Assembly (NCBI GenBank): GCA_946479925.1
Contig: CAMLHK010000005.1
Span: 1-64,000, forward strand
Source: an uncultured Lactobacillus sp.
GTDB taxonomy: Bacteria; Bacillota; Bacilli; Lactobacillales; Lactobacillaceae
Length of the DNA stretch: 64,000 nucleotides
Direction of reading: 5' to 3'
Shown here: in pieces, positions 35,865 through 44,508 of the stretch
Layout of the letters: each line of letters opens with the position of its first letter
Numbering within the stretch: position 1 is the first letter of the stretch
The notes under the pieces: generated by a model
The model's input: only the letters and a program-made list of their open reading frames with translations
Told to the model about the DNA's origin: nothing
Database searches by the model: none
Program-made: the position numbers and the translations under genes

Positions 35865-36845
35865 ATGACGGCAGCAATAAAATTTGAGCATGTAAAAAAA
35901 TCTTTTGCCGATAAGTTAGTAATTAATGACCTTAATCTGGAAATTAAGCAGGGTGAATTGTTCGTCTTAGTTGGAAACTCAGGTAGTGGTAAAACAACAA
36001 CAATTAAGATGATTAACCGATTGGAAGACCCTACGACCGGACAAGTACTGGTAAATGAGCAACCAACTACTTCATATGATTTACAGAAATTGCGTTGGAA
36101 TATTGGTTATGTTTTACAACAAATTGCATTATTTCCGAATATGACCGTTGCTCAAAACATCTCGCTAATTCCAGAAATTAAGGGCGAATGTCGGCCCAAG
36201 GATAAGAAGCAGGAAAAGAAAACTGAACAATTGTTAACCGAAGTAGGACTCGATCCTAAAAGCTATTCTTCTCGCTATCCTAGTGAATTATCTGGTGGAG
36301 AGCAACAACGAATAGGCATTTTACGTGCGATTGCTTCTCAGCCGCCAATTGTTTTAATGGACGAACCGTTTAGTGCGCTTGATCCATTATCTCGAACTAA
36401 TTTACAAGACTTAGTTATCGACCTACATGAAAATCTACATAACACAATTGTGTTTGTCACCCATGATATGAGCGAGGCACTTAAAATAGCAGATCGAATT
36501 GGAATCATGAAAGATGGTGAGCTGCTCCAAGTGGGTGAGCCCAATGAAATCTTGCGTCATCCGGCTAATCAATTCGTCCAAGACTTTTTCCGTGGCAGCT
36601 TGGGTAAGGATATCTACGAAACGCCTGTAAGGCAAGCAATCTTCTTCAATCGACTGGCTGAAGATCATGGACAAGAAAGCGAGCAGCTTCCAACAATCAG
36701 CGTTGATGAAAAGTTGGCTAAAGTGCTCAGCCTTTTATGTAATGCCGAAAAAGTTGCGGTTCAGGATCATGATGGTAAATTTATTGGCTTTCTTGACCGG
36801 CAATGGGTAATTAAATACTTGAATGGAATAAATGATTTTAGCTAA
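35865..36845 (+). CDS. OpuCA/EgtUA-type ABC ATPase with a shortened CBS region
   Basis: The 326-residue ATPase has Walker A 'GNSGSGKTTT', 'GYVLQQIALFPNMTV', signature 'LSGGEQQRIGILRAI', Walker B 'IVLMDEPFSALDP' and switch His 'IVFVTHDMSEAL'. After the ATPase part, a C-terminal segment ('SVDEKLAKVLSLL..VQDHDGKFIGFLDRQWV') looks like a single CBS motif, whereas OpuCA usually has two. The osmotic sensing role of the CBS pair may be lost or altered. It works with the fused permease/binding protein at 34337. Confidence 0.88.
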   Translation: MTAAIKFEHVKKSFADKLVINDLNLEIKQGELFVLVGNSGSGKTTTIKMINRLEDPTTGQVLVNEQPTTSYDLQKLRWNIGYVLQQIALFPNMTVAQNISLIPEIKGECRPKDKKQEKKTEQLLTEVGLDPKSYSSRYPSELSGGEQQRIGILRAIASQPPIVLMDEPFSALDPLSRTNLQDLVIDLHENLHNTIVFVTHDMSEALKIADRIGIMKDGELLQVGEPNEILRHPANQFVQDFFRGSLGKDIYETPVRQAIFFNRLAEDHGQESEQLPTISVDEKLAKVLSLLCNAEKVAVQDHDGKFIGFLDRQWVIKYLNGINDFS

Positions 36846-36873
36846 AAGTTGGGCCAAGTGCCCAGCTTTTTTA
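36844..36873 (+). terminator. Terminator of the fused-importer operon
   Basis: AAAAGTTGGGC and GCCCAGCTTTTTT pair around CAAGT, starting at the stop codon. Confidence 0.88.
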
Positions 36874-37010
36874 ACAAAAAGATAAGTTATGTGTGAATGC
36901 TAGGTGATTGTAACAAAATTAGCTAAAATATGAATTATAGAGTCTGCTACACTATAAGTGGTAGAGATTATTCACAATAATTAATAAATAAAAAGAAGGG
37001 ACAAAGCCCT

Positions 37011-37697
37011 ATGAAAATTTTGGTAGTCGATGACGATAAAGAAATTGTTGAATTATTGAGTATTTATCTAAAGAATGAAGGTTATACTCCGGTTATAGCA
37101 TATAGTGGTAAAGAAGCTATCACTAAATTAACTACTACACCTGATATTTCGTTAATGATTTTGGACGTAATGATGCCAAGTATGAGCGGAATTGATGTAA
37201 TTAAAGAAGTTCGAAAGGACTCTGATATTCCAATTATTATTGTGTCAGCTAAAACCGGCGACATGGATAAAATTCAAGGCCTAATTACTGGTGCTGATGA
37301 CTACGTTTCAAAGCCATTTAATCCGCTTGAAGTAATGGCTCGGGTACGTTCACTTTTACGTCGGAGTCAAAAGCAAGTTAAGGATGATGAACCAGATGTT
37401 TTGGAAATCGGGCCGCTAGTTATTAACCGTGATTCACACGAAGTAAAAACAATTGATGGCAAAGATATTCAGTTAACAGCATTGGAATTTGGCATTTTGT
37501 ATTTACTTGCTAGTCATCCAAATCGTGTTTTTTCTGCTGACGAAATTTTCGAACGAGTATGGCAACAGGAATCTATTGTCTCGGCCAAGACTGTAATGGT
37601 CCACGTTTCGCATTTGCGTGACAAAATCCAGAAAGCTACTGGCGGCGAAGACGTTATCCAGACTGTCTGGGGTGTAGGTTATAAGGTTGAGGCCTAA
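37011..37697 (+). CDS. OmpR/PhoB-family response regulator
   Basis: The 228-residue protein has a receiver domain with acidic 'VDDD' at residues 7-10, phospho-acceptor Asp near residue 53 ('LMILDVMMPS') and Lys in 'VSAKTGD', plus a C-terminal winged helix ('QLTALEFGILYLLASHPNRVFS', 'VHVSHLRDKI'). It resembles VanR-type regulators. The histidine kinase follows after 6 bases. The regulon is unknown; downstream murE may be coincidental. Confidence 0.92.
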   Translation: MKILVVDDDKEIVELLSIYLKNEGYTPVIAYSGKEAITKLTTTPDISLMILDVMMPSMSGIDVIKEVRKDSDIPIIIVSAKTGDMDKIQGLITGADDYVSKPFNPLEVMARVRSLLRRSQKQVKDDEPDVLEIGPLVINRDSHEVKTIDGKDIQLTALEFGILYLLASHPNRVFSADEIFERVWQQESIVSAKTVMVHVSHLRDKIQKATGGEDVIQTVWGVGYKVEA

Positions 37698-37703
37698 ATA
37701 AAA

Positions 37704-38858
37704 ATGAATAAAGAACATGTCAAGTTAACAGCTACGGAAAAAAGTGAACTGTTTGCTGAAGGCGTGATTACAATTGTGCTACTCTTGTTGCTCAATTTAT
37801 CCATTGTTATTTTGATTAATTTGACGATTTTGCAAAATAAGAACTTAGTAAACGGTATTTATTTTTTGAAAAAAACAATTACGTTTGCTGGAGGCCGACA
37901 CCTATGGTCCTGGCAAAATACGTTTTTAGTCATGATGGGCGTCGGCGATTTGATTGTCTTATATTGGCGTTTAATTAGACGTTATCATCAAATGCAGTTG
38001 CGCCATGTTATTTCAGAGCTGCACTATATTGCTCAAGGTCACTTTGACCATACTATTTCGTTTAAAGTAAAAACCGATTTACAGAAGGTGATTGATTCAA
38101 TCAATTCTTTAGTTGACAGTACTGTAAATGCAATTAATGAAGAAAGGGCAATTGAGCAATCAAAAGATGAATTAATTAGCAACGTCTCGCATGATATTAG
38201 GACGCCATTAACATCAATTATCGGTTATCTTGGCTTGCTTAAATCTGGTGTGGACGATCCTGAAGAACAGCAACGCTACCTTAACATTGCGTATTCTAAA
38301 GCAGAACAAATGAAGTCACTTGCACATGATTTGCTTGAATATACAACGCTAAAATCTACTAATACTAGTTTAAACCTGACTTCCCTGCATATTTTTTCAA
38401 TGCTTGAACAGGTAGCGGCTGGTTTTGAATTTGAAGCAGATGAAAAAGGGGTTGTTTTTAACATTGAAACAAGACCCAAAGACTTGACGATTCAAGCTGA
38501 CCCAGAAAAATTAGTGCGTGTGTATAATAATTTGATTACTAATGCCTTGAAATATGGTACCGGTGCTACCCAAATAAACTTGATTGCTAATTTAGTTAAT
38601 AATAATGAGGTTGAATTACGAGTAGAAAATAACGGTGAGCGCATTCCAAAGGACTCTTTAAAGAAAATCTTTGAGCGTTTTTATCGTATGGAAGGCTCGC
38701 GGAATACTCAAACTGGAGGAACTGGACTTGGCTTAGCTATTACCAAGAGCATAGTCGACTTGCACCGTGGCAAGATTCGCTGTGAATCCGACGATAAGTG
38801 GACACGTTTTATCATTTGTTTGCCATTAGACCCAAAGAACACAAAATCTCTAGCCTAG
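37704..38858 (+). CDS. VanS-like sensor histidine kinase
   Basis: The 384-residue kinase has two N-terminal membrane segments ('GVITIVLLLLLNLSIVILI' and one near residues 70-92), a short extracellular loop, a HAMP-like linker, H-box 'NVSHDIRTPLTSIIGYL' (His near residue 162), N-box 'NNLITNALKYG', and G-boxes 'IFERFYRME' and 'GGTGLGLAI'. It pairs with the upstream regulator. No dedicated signal-sensing domain is evident, so the loop or membrane itself may sense. Confidence 0.9.
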   Translation: MNKEHVKLTATEKSELFAEGVITIVLLLLLNLSIVILINLTILQNKNLVNGIYFLKKTITFAGGRHLWSWQNTFLVMMGVGDLIVLYWRLIRRYHQMQLRHVISELHYIAQGHFDHTISFKVKTDLQKVIDSINSLVDSTVNAINEERAIEQSKDELISNVSHDIRTPLTSIIGYLGLLKSGVDDPEEQQRYLNIAYSKAEQMKSLAHDLLEYTTLKSTNTSLNLTSLHIFSMLEQVAAGFEFEADEKGVVFNIETRPKDLTIQADPEKLVRVYNNLITNALKYGTGATQINLIANLVNNNEVELRVENNGERIPKDSLKKIFERFYRMEGSRNTQTGGTGLGLAITKSIVDLHRGKIRCESDDKWTRFIICLPLDPKNTKSLA

Positions 38859-38901
38859 CTGTGTTATAATTTTGACTAGATAACAAATAGAGGGGTATAG
38901 C

Positions 38902-40470
38902 ATGAGTATTTCTTTAAATACCTGTATTTTAATATTAAAAGAACATCACTTACTTAAATCGAGCGCAGTTCAAGATACTGTTATGACCAAAATGGAATAT
39001 GTGTCATACGATTCACGTGATATTAAAACCAACACCTTGTTTTTCTGTAAAGGTGCCGGTTTTAGACCAACTTATTTATCAATGGCAAAAGATAATGGTG
39101 CTAATTGTTATGTGGCTGAACAGCCCTACCCAGAAGGTAAAGGGATGCACGCACTGATTGTTCGCGATGTTTCAAAGGCAATGGCATTGCTATCTGCGGC
39201 ATTTTTCCGTTTTCCACAAGATGATTTGTATGTAATTGCAATTACTGGAACTAAGGGCAAGACAACAACCTCTTACTTTTTAAAGGGGATGCTAGATCAA
39301 GTTAATGGTGGACGTACTGCATTAATTTCTTCTGTTAACAATGTCGTTGGTCAAAAGCCAGAAGATACTTTTAAGTCGAGTTTAACTACACCGGAGTCGC
39401 TTGATTTGTTCCGTGATATGCGTGAAGCAGTTGATAACGGAATGACTCATTTGGTAATGGAAGTTTCTAGTCAGGCTTATAAGCGTAACCGTGTCTTTGG
39501 CTTAACTTATGATTTAGGCTTCTTTTTGAACATTTCGCCTGATCATATTGGACCAAATGAACACCCAAACTTTGCGGATTATCTGCATTGTAAGTTACAG
39601 CTGTTGGTTAATGCGCGCAAGTGTATTATCAATGCGCAAACAGCCCACTTTGATGAAGTCTACGCAGCAGCTACAACGACAACAGATCCCGATAGTATTT
39701 ACTTATTTGCGGATGAAAAGTTCACCAATCCGAGCTTAAAGCAAACAATTGACTTCCGCTTTTCTACGGAAGAACTTGATATGGCTCGTACGAAGTTCCA
39801 AGTTCTTTGTGTTAGTGACAAGGCAAAGCAGCTTAAGATAGCTGGTGATTATCAGTTGAAGATGCTTGGTGATTTTAACGAGTCCAACGGAACTGCAGCA
39901 GTTATTGGTGCAGGCTTGGCAGGTATGGAACATGATCCTGCTGCCAAAGGTATAAGTCAAGTATCTGTTCCCGGAAGAATGCAAACTGAAGTTACTAAGG
40001 ATCATGGTGTGGTAGTTGTTGACTATGCTCATAATGAAGCATCAATGATGGCTTTAATGGGCTTCATGCAACGCGAATTTGATAATCCAAAAATCATAGT
40101 GGTAGTCGGTGCACCTGGTGATAAGGGGATTTCCCGACGTCCGGGTTTTAGTAAGAGCTTGAATGCATATGCTGACAAGGCCTTTTTGACAACTGATGAT
40201 CCAGGCTTTGAAGATCCAATGGAGATCTGCCAGGAAATTGACGCGGGAATTGACCACTCTAAAGTTGATGTCACAATCGAATTAGATCGACAAAAAGCAA
40301 TTTATGATGCAATTAGTATGTCAAAAAATGGTGACGTTGTTCTAATCTGTGGTAAGGGTGAAGATGGCTTCCAAAAGGTTCGCGGAGTCAATACACCTTA
40401 CCCTTCTGATATCAATGTAGCCCAGCAAATGATTAATGAGCTGGAAGGACAGAACGAGCACTTTAAATAG
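38902..40470 (+). CDS. murE: UDP-MurNAc-L-Ala-D-Glu:L-lysine ligase MurE
   Basis: The 522-residue ligase has P-loop 'ITGTKGKTTTSYFL' near residue 117, 'SSLTTPESLDLFRDMREAV', 'ISPDHIGPNEHPNF' and the substrate-selective motif 'DDPGFEDPMEI' in place of the DNPR of diaminopimelate enzymes. That indicates L-lysine addition to the peptidoglycan stem. Length is slightly above typical (480-500), as in other lactobacilli. The aspartate racemase follows after 15 bases. Confidence 0.93.
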   Translation: MSISLNTCILILKEHHLLKSSAVQDTVMTKMEYVSYDSRDIKTNTLFFCKGAGFRPTYLSMAKDNGANCYVAEQPYPEGKGMHALIVRDVSKAMALLSAAFFRFPQDDLYVIAITGTKGKTTTSYFLKGMLDQVNGGRTALISSVNNVVGQKPEDTFKSSLTTPESLDLFRDMREAVDNGMTHLVMEVSSQAYKRNRVFGLTYDLGFFLNISPDHIGPNEHPNFADYLHCKLQLLVNARKCIINAQTAHFDEVYAAATTTTDPDSIYLFADEKFTNPSLKQTIDFRFSTEELDMARTKFQVLCVSDKAKQLKIAGDYQLKMLGDFNESNGTAAVIGAGLAGMEHDPAAKGISQVSVPGRMQTEVTKDHGVVVVDYAHNEASMMALMGFMQREFDNPKIIVVVGAPGDKGISRRPGFSKSLNAYADKAFLTTDDPGFEDPMEICQEIDAGIDHSKVDVTIELDRQKAIYDAISMSKNGDVVLICGKGEDGFQKVRGVNTPYPSDINVAQQMINELEGQNEHFK

Positions 40471-40485
40471 TGAGAAAAGCGCAAA

Positions 40486-41232
40486 ATGAGAAACTTTTTT
40501 ACAATTCTTGGTGGTATGGGGACAATTGCAACTGAAAGTCTTGCAAGACAACTTAACCACCGAATTAAAATCACTAAAGACCAAGACTATTTAAATTATG
40601 TTTTGGTTAATGACGCCCAAGTACCTGATCGAACAGCATATATTAAAGACCATTCCAAACCTAACTTTTTCATCAATTTGCGTGAAGATGTTTTACAACA
40701 GGCGCAATTAGGTCCAGATTTCTTTATCATGCCGTGTAATACAGCACACTATTTTTATGATGACCTTGCTGGTCTAACCGATGTCCCTTTTTTGCATATG
40801 ATGCGGATCGCGGTGCACCGGTTTGTTGAAGAATATCCTAATGAGCAGAAAATTGGTGTAATTGCGACTGAGGGATCAATTTATGACCATTTATATGTTG
40901 ACGAAATTACGGCAGTTGGCCGTCAGGCAGAACTGGGTGGTCCTGAAATTCAGCCGATGGTTACTGAACTGATTTATACTAACATCAAGCAAAAGGGTGT
41001 AGTGGACTCAGAACTATATCATAGTATTTTGCGTAAGATGCATGATGAGTACGGCTGTAACGTTATTTTGTTAGGCTGTACCGAGCTTTCTTTAGCCCAA
41101 GAAAAAGCCCCTGATCATCCTTATAAGGTGATTGACCCACAATCAATCATTGCTGATGTAGCGATTGAGTTAGAATTGAAAATTCGTGCAGGGATGGATC
41201 CTAAAGAAGCTGTAAAGAAGTACTTATATTAA
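40486..41232 (+). CDS. racD: Aspartate racemase (Asp/Glu racemase family)
   Basis: The 248-residue protein has 'ILGGMGTIATESLARQL', the first catalytic Cys in 'FIMPCNTAHYF' (about residue 84) and the second in 'VILLGCTELSLAQ' (about residue 198). These match aspartate racemases rather than MurI-type glutamate racemases. Position next to a lysine-type MurE suggests it makes the D-Asp used as the L-Lys-D-Asp cross-bridge of many lactobacilli. A terminator follows. Confidence 0.9.
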   Translation: MRNFFTILGGMGTIATESLARQLNHRIKITKDQDYLNYVLVNDAQVPDRTAYIKDHSKPNFFINLREDVLQQAQLGPDFFIMPCNTAHYFYDDLAGLTDVPFLHMMRIAVHRFVEEYPNEQKIGVIATEGSIYDHLYVDEITAVGRQAELGGPEIQPMVTELIYTNIKQKGVVDSELYHSILRKMHDEYGCNVILLGCTELSLAQEKAPDHPYKVIDPQSIIADVAIELELKIRAGMDPKEAVKKYLY

Positions 41233-41269
41233 AAAAGTTTCACTTGCTATTGTGAGTGAAACTTTTTTT
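41231..41269 (+). terminator. Terminator after racD
   Basis: AAAAAAGTTTCACTT and GAGTGAAACTTTTTT pair around an 8-9 base loop. Confidence 0.9.
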
Positions 41270-41356
41270 AGTATGTAATTGATATTTTGGTTATTAGAAG
41301 ACAAAAAATATTGCGGGGGAGAAAGATGATTGCAATCATTTTTTTGATTTGAAACA

Positions 41357-41399
41357 AAAATAAAAGCTCTGAAAGTATTATTCCAGAGCTTTTATTTTA
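41357..41399 (-). terminator. Terminator of the aromatic-leader ABC operon
   Basis: AAAATAAAAGCTCTG and CAGAGCTTTTATTTT pair perfectly; it lies 7 bases beyond the stop of the ATPase gene at 41406 and can work in both directions. Confidence 0.9.
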
Positions 41400-41405
41400 G
41401 AATTT

Positions 41406-42209
41406 TTATACTAGTAACATAGCATCGTCTTCAACTTCAGCACCAACTTGCTTTTGGAATAATTCCATTAACTTAGGCACTGTTAAGCTTTGCTTTTCTT
41501 CACCTGCTAAGTTAACTGCAACTTTTCCTTGATGCAACATAATTAGTCGATTACCGTAGCGAATAGCGTCTTCCATGTTGTGTGTAACCATGAAAGCAGT
41601 TAGCTTTTGGTCATTAATTAGCTTTTCGGTTAATTCCATTACTGTGATTGAGGTCTTGGGATCAAGAGCAGCAGTGTGCTCATCAAGTAAAATTAAATCT
41701 GGTCGTTGCAATGTGGCCATTAATAATGTAATTGCTTGACGTTGACCACCTGATAATAAACCAATTTCTGTATCCAAACGGTTTTCAAGGTTAAGTCCTA
41801 ACTGAGCGAGTTGTTTTTTGAAGAACTTGCGATCTTGCTTTTTAACTCCCGGACGAAAGCCACGTCTTTGTCCACGTTTCATTGCCAAGGCTAAGTTTTC
41901 TTCTACAGTCAATCTTACTGCTGTTCCCATTTTAGGGTCTTGAAAAACTCGGCTTATATTTTTAGCACGCTTGGTAACAGGCAATTTGGTAATATCAGTT
42001 CCGTTTAAAATGATTTGTCCTTCTTGCACCGGAATGGTTCCAGCAATACTGTTTAGTAAAGTGGATTTACCAGCACCATTACTACCGATAATGGTAACAA
42101 AATCACCAGCCTCTAAATCTAAATTAACGCCGCGCAGCACTCTGTTTTCATTAACGGTGCCACTTTCAAAAGTTTGGTGTAAATTTTTAATCTTTAGTAC
42201 TTCTGGCAT
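41406..42209 (-). CDS. ABC importer ATPase of the TrpXYZ-like system
   Basis: The 267-residue ATPase has Walker A 'GSNGAGKST', 'RVFQDPKMGTAV', signature 'LSGGQRQAITLLMA', Walker B 'LILLDEHTAALDP' and switch His 'AFMVTHNMEDAI'. GGGAGG lies before its ATG inside the end of the permease gene, so the genes overlap by 23 bases. Family (ABC_sub_bind/TrpX systems) imports amino-acid-like ligands; the leader peptides upstream suggest Tyr or Phe here. It ends the operon. Confidence 0.9.
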   Translation of the reverse strand: MPEVLKIKNLHQTFESGTVNENRVLRGVNLDLEAGDFVTIIGSNGAGKSTLLNSIAGTIPVQEGQIILNGTDITKLPVTKRAKNISRVFQDPKMGTAVRLTVEENLALAMKRGQRRGFRPGVKKQDRKFFKKQLAQLGLNLENRLDTEIGLLSGGQRQAITLLMATLQRPDLILLDEHTAALDPKTSITVMELTEKLINDQKLTAFMVTHNMEDAIRYGNRLIMLHQGKVAVNLAGEEKQSLTVPKLMELFQKQVGAEVEDDAMLLV

Positions 42210-43104
42210 GATTTTTTCCTCCCTTTAGATTACGCGGTAAATGGAAATTAGGTAATACAAGACAAACAACTAGAACTAAGGCAGAAGCCAATTTGGCATC
42301 TGCAGGTTCAACGTTCATCTGGAAAACTAGCGCTAAAATCAAGCGGTAAATAATTGCACCCAAGACTAAAGTTAGTAAACGTCCCCAGATTGGCAAGTTG
42401 CGTACAAGAACTTCTGCGATAATGATTGAAGCTAAACCGATAACTAGGGTACCTACACCAGAGTTTAAGTCTGCAAAACCATTATTTTGGGCAAGTAACG
42501 CACCGGAAAGAGCAATACAACCGTTAGAAATCATGTAACCTAAAATCTTCATTTGTTCAGTTTTGATACCATTTGCGGCACTCATTTGTGGATTATCACC
42601 AGTTGCACGCATTGCTAAACCAATTTCAGTTCTGAAGAAAATTACAAGTAAAGCTATTACTAGTAGGGCAATGATTAATCCCATAACGATAACTGCATTA
42701 TTTCTGGATAAGCCCCATTTTTGCGCGATTGAGAAAATTGTTTCTTTACCTAAGAGAGAAACATTAGCGGCATTTTGCATGACTCTTGAAGTAATCGAGT
42801 ACAAACCAGTCATTGTGATGATTCCGGCCAATAACGACGGAATTCGTAATTTAGTATTTAAAACTCCTGTCACTAGTCCTGCAATTAAGCCACCGCCAAA
42901 AGCTGCTAGTGTAGCTATAAAAGGATTAACACCTTTAACTAGACACATTGTGGCGATTGCTCCGCCCAAGGGAAAACTGCCTTCTGCGGTCATATCGGCC
43001 AAGTCAAGAATCCGAAAAGTTAAGTATACGCCAATGGCCATTAGTGACCAAAGCAATCCTTGTGAGGATGCTGAGAGAAGTAATTCCCAAAAAGTATTTA
43101 ACAT
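42187..43104 (-). CDS. ABC importer permease of the TrpXYZ-like system
   Basis: The 305-residue permease has about eight hydrophobic segments in the LivH/RbsC-like (BPD_transp_2) arrangement, with 'EIGLAMRATGDNPQMSAANGI' as the ATPase-contact loop. The short C-terminal tail is basic. It lies 30 bases downstream of the binding-protein gene at 43135-44106 and overlaps the ATPase gene. It forms the channel for the ligand delivered by the two lipoproteins. Confidence 0.9.
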   Translation of the reverse strand: MLNTFWELLLSASSQGLLWSLMAIGVYLTFRILDLADMTAEGSFPLGGAIATMCLVKGVNPFIATLAAFGGGLIAGLVTGVLNTKLRIPSLLAGIITMTGLYSITSRVMQNAANVSLLGKETIFSIAQKWGLSRNNAVIVMGLIIALLVIALLVIFFRTEIGLAMRATGDNPQMSAANGIKTEQMKILGYMISNGCIALSGALLAQNNGFADLNSGVGTLVIGLASIIIAEVLVRNLPIWGRLLTLVLGAIIYRLILALVFQMNVEPADAKLASALVLVVCLVLPNFHLPRNLKGGKNHARSTKD

Positions 43105-43134
43105 TGTTCTACATTCACGCTACCTTTCTGCTAT

Positions 43135-44106
43135 TTATTTAGGGGCTTTAATGGAATTAGGATCAATTCCAAGTGCCTTAGCCATCTTTTTGTTAACAAC
43201 TAATTGTAATTTTTCTGCTTTTTCAACTGGCATATCAGCAGGTTTAGCTTTACCATCTAAAATTTTAGCGGCCATTTTTCCTGTTTGTTCGCCAAGTGAT
43301 TCATAGTCGATACCGATTGAAGCTAAACCACCAGTTTTAACTTGGTCAGTTGAGCCGGCAACCAACGGAATTTTCTTTTCTTTAACAACTTTACCAATGA
43401 TTGAAGCAGCTGAAGCAAAAGTATTGTCAGTTGGAACATAGATGCCTTGAACTTTTCCTGCCAAAGTTTCAGTTACTTGTTGAACGTCATTAGTTGTATT
43501 AGCTGTTTTAACTACTACTTTTACACCAGCTTTTTTAAGAGCCTTGATTGCTAAATCTGCCTGAATCTTTGAATTTGATTCACCAGCATTGTACATAACA
43601 CCAATTGTTTTAGCTTTTGGAACAATTGATAAAAGCAATTTAATTTGCTTGTCAATTGAAACCATGTCGGTTGTACCAGTAATATTTCTGCCTGGTTTTG
43701 CGTTTGAATCAACTAACTTAGCAGCTTTTAAATCCGTTACGGCAGTGACAACTACTGGGATATCTTGAGTTGAGTTAGCCACACTTTGTGCTGCTGGAGT
43801 TGCTATTCCAAGAATTAAGTCTGACTTCTCGTTCACAAGTTTTTCACTCATACTCTTTAAGTTGTCTTGACTATTTTGAGCGTTTTGGTAGTCAATCTTA
43901 AGGTTTTTACCTTCAACGTAACCACCTTTTTTTAGACCCTTTTTAAATCCAGCATATGCTTTGTCAAGGGATGGGTGCTGTACAACTTGCAAAATCCCCA
44001 CATGCTTAACTTCTGAACTGTTATCAGCTTTTTTATTATTGCTGCATCCACCCAATAAGAGTAATCCGGCTAAACTTAGCCCTGCCATTAATTTTTTGAT
44101 CTGCAT
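43135..44106 (-). CDS. ABC substrate-binding lipoprotein 1 (TrpX-like), with the permease operon
   Basis: The start is the ATG at 44106: TGGAGGATTG precedes it, while the in-frame ATG at 44121 would place that site inside the gene. The 323-residue protein has a lipobox 'LLLLGGC' with Cys at residue 21, then an ABC_sub_bind domain ('VQHPSLDKAYAGFKKGL', 'GIATPAAQSVANSTQDIPVV', 'GVMYNAGESNSKIQ', 'ASIGIDYESLG'). It should hand a small ligand to the permease at 42187. Its leader encodes a Tyr/Phe peptide. By eye it is about 85-90% identical to the gene at 44509. Confidence 0.9.
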   Translation of the reverse strand: MQIKKLMAGLSLAGLLLLGGCSNNKKADNSSEVKHVGILQVVQHPSLDKAYAGFKKGLKKGGYVEGKNLKIDYQNAQNSQDNLKSMSEKLVNEKSDLILGIATPAAQSVANSTQDIPVVVTAVTDLKAAKLVDSNAKPGRNITGTTDMVSIDKQIKLLLSIVPKAKTIGVMYNAGESNSKIQADLAIKALKKAGVKVVVKTANTTNDVQQVTETLAGKVQGIYVPTDNTFASAASIIGKVVKEKKIPLVAGSTDQVKTGGLASIGIDYESLGEQTGKMAAKILDGKAKPADMPVEKAEKLQLVVNKKMAKALGIDPNSIKAPK

Positions 44107-44121
44107 TTTGCAATCCTCCAT

Positions 44122-44153
44122 AAAAAAATACCCACTTACTTCTAAGTGGGTAT
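44122..44153 (-). terminator. Attenuator terminator before lipoprotein gene 1
   Basis: On the minus strand ATACCCACTTA-GAAG-TAAGTGGGTAT is followed by a run of U, ending just before the ribosome site of the gene starting at 44106. The 5' arm contains CCACTTAG, complementary to UUAAGUGG of the preceding hairpin (44188-44197), which makes it a switchable terminator. Confidence 0.88.
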
Positions 44154-44187
44154 CACAAAAATTATTTTGTAATTTTAATAGTTGCGC

Positions 44188-44312
44188 CTAGCCACTTAAA
44201 AGTTATGTGGCTAACCGTAAACAAATCGCTCTAGCCATCATAGATAAACTCAAACTTGCGTTTTGTTTGAACTCACCTTGATGAATTCAAACACTATCTA
44301 AAGTAGCTAAAG
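44188..44312 (-). promoter_or_regulatory. Attenuator RNA of leader 1 (segments A-D)
   Basis: On the minus strand: A, the Tyr/Phe codons (44294-44312); an inner hairpin GTTTGAA..TTCAAAC; B (44229-44247) complementary to A; C with TTAGCCACAT (44205-44214); D with AAGTGGCTAG (44188-44197). B (TGGCTA) can pair with C (TAGCCA), C with D (TAGCCAC/GTGGCTA), and D (AAGTGG) with the terminator arm E (CCACTT, 44142-44153). A stalled ribosome on A would favour B:C, D:E and read-through; completed translation favours A:B, C:D and termination. The order of pairings is inferred from complementarity only. Confidence 0.7.
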
Positions 44313-44353
44313 TAATAACGGTTATTCAGTTGTGAATTTTGACAAATATTCAT
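44294..44353 (-). CDS. Leader peptide 1, Tyr/Phe-rich (19 residues)
   Basis: The reading frame encodes MNICQNSQLNNRYYFSYFR, with GGAGG 9 bases before the ATG and a promoter TTGACT-17-TATAAT (44406-44411 and 44383-44388). Its last eight residues hold three Tyr and two Phe codons, followed by Arg and stop. The terminal codons form segment A of the attenuator. Its twin, at 45679-45738, shares the C-terminal 'NNRYY.SY.R' pattern. Confidence 0.8.
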   Translation of the reverse strand: MNICQNSQLNNRYYFSYFR

Positions 44354-44382
44354 TATCAAATACCTCCAACCTTGATGAAAAA

Positions 44383-44411
44383 ATTATAGGAAAAAAAGAA
44401 GAAAAAGTCAA
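44383..44411 (-). promoter_or_regulatory. Promoter of leader 1 and the ABC operon
   Basis: On the minus strand -35 TTGACT (44406-44411) and -10 TATAAT (44383-44388) are separated by 17 bases, predicting a start near 44376. Confidence 0.8.
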
Positions 44412-44463
44412 GTTTTGTAATAGTTGTATCTGGAAAAAGGGAAGGAGGATGTTTTAGTCGAAT

Positions 44464-44492
44464 AAAAAAGGTCGCTGATATCAGCGGCCAGA
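44464..44492 (-). terminator. Terminator of lipoprotein gene 2
   Basis: On the minus strand GGCCGCTG-ATAT-CAGCGACC pairs with one mismatch and is followed by a long U-run. This makes the second lipoprotein gene a separate, monocistronic unit. Confidence 0.8.
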
Positions 44493-44508
44493 ATTACATT
44501 TCTTACAG

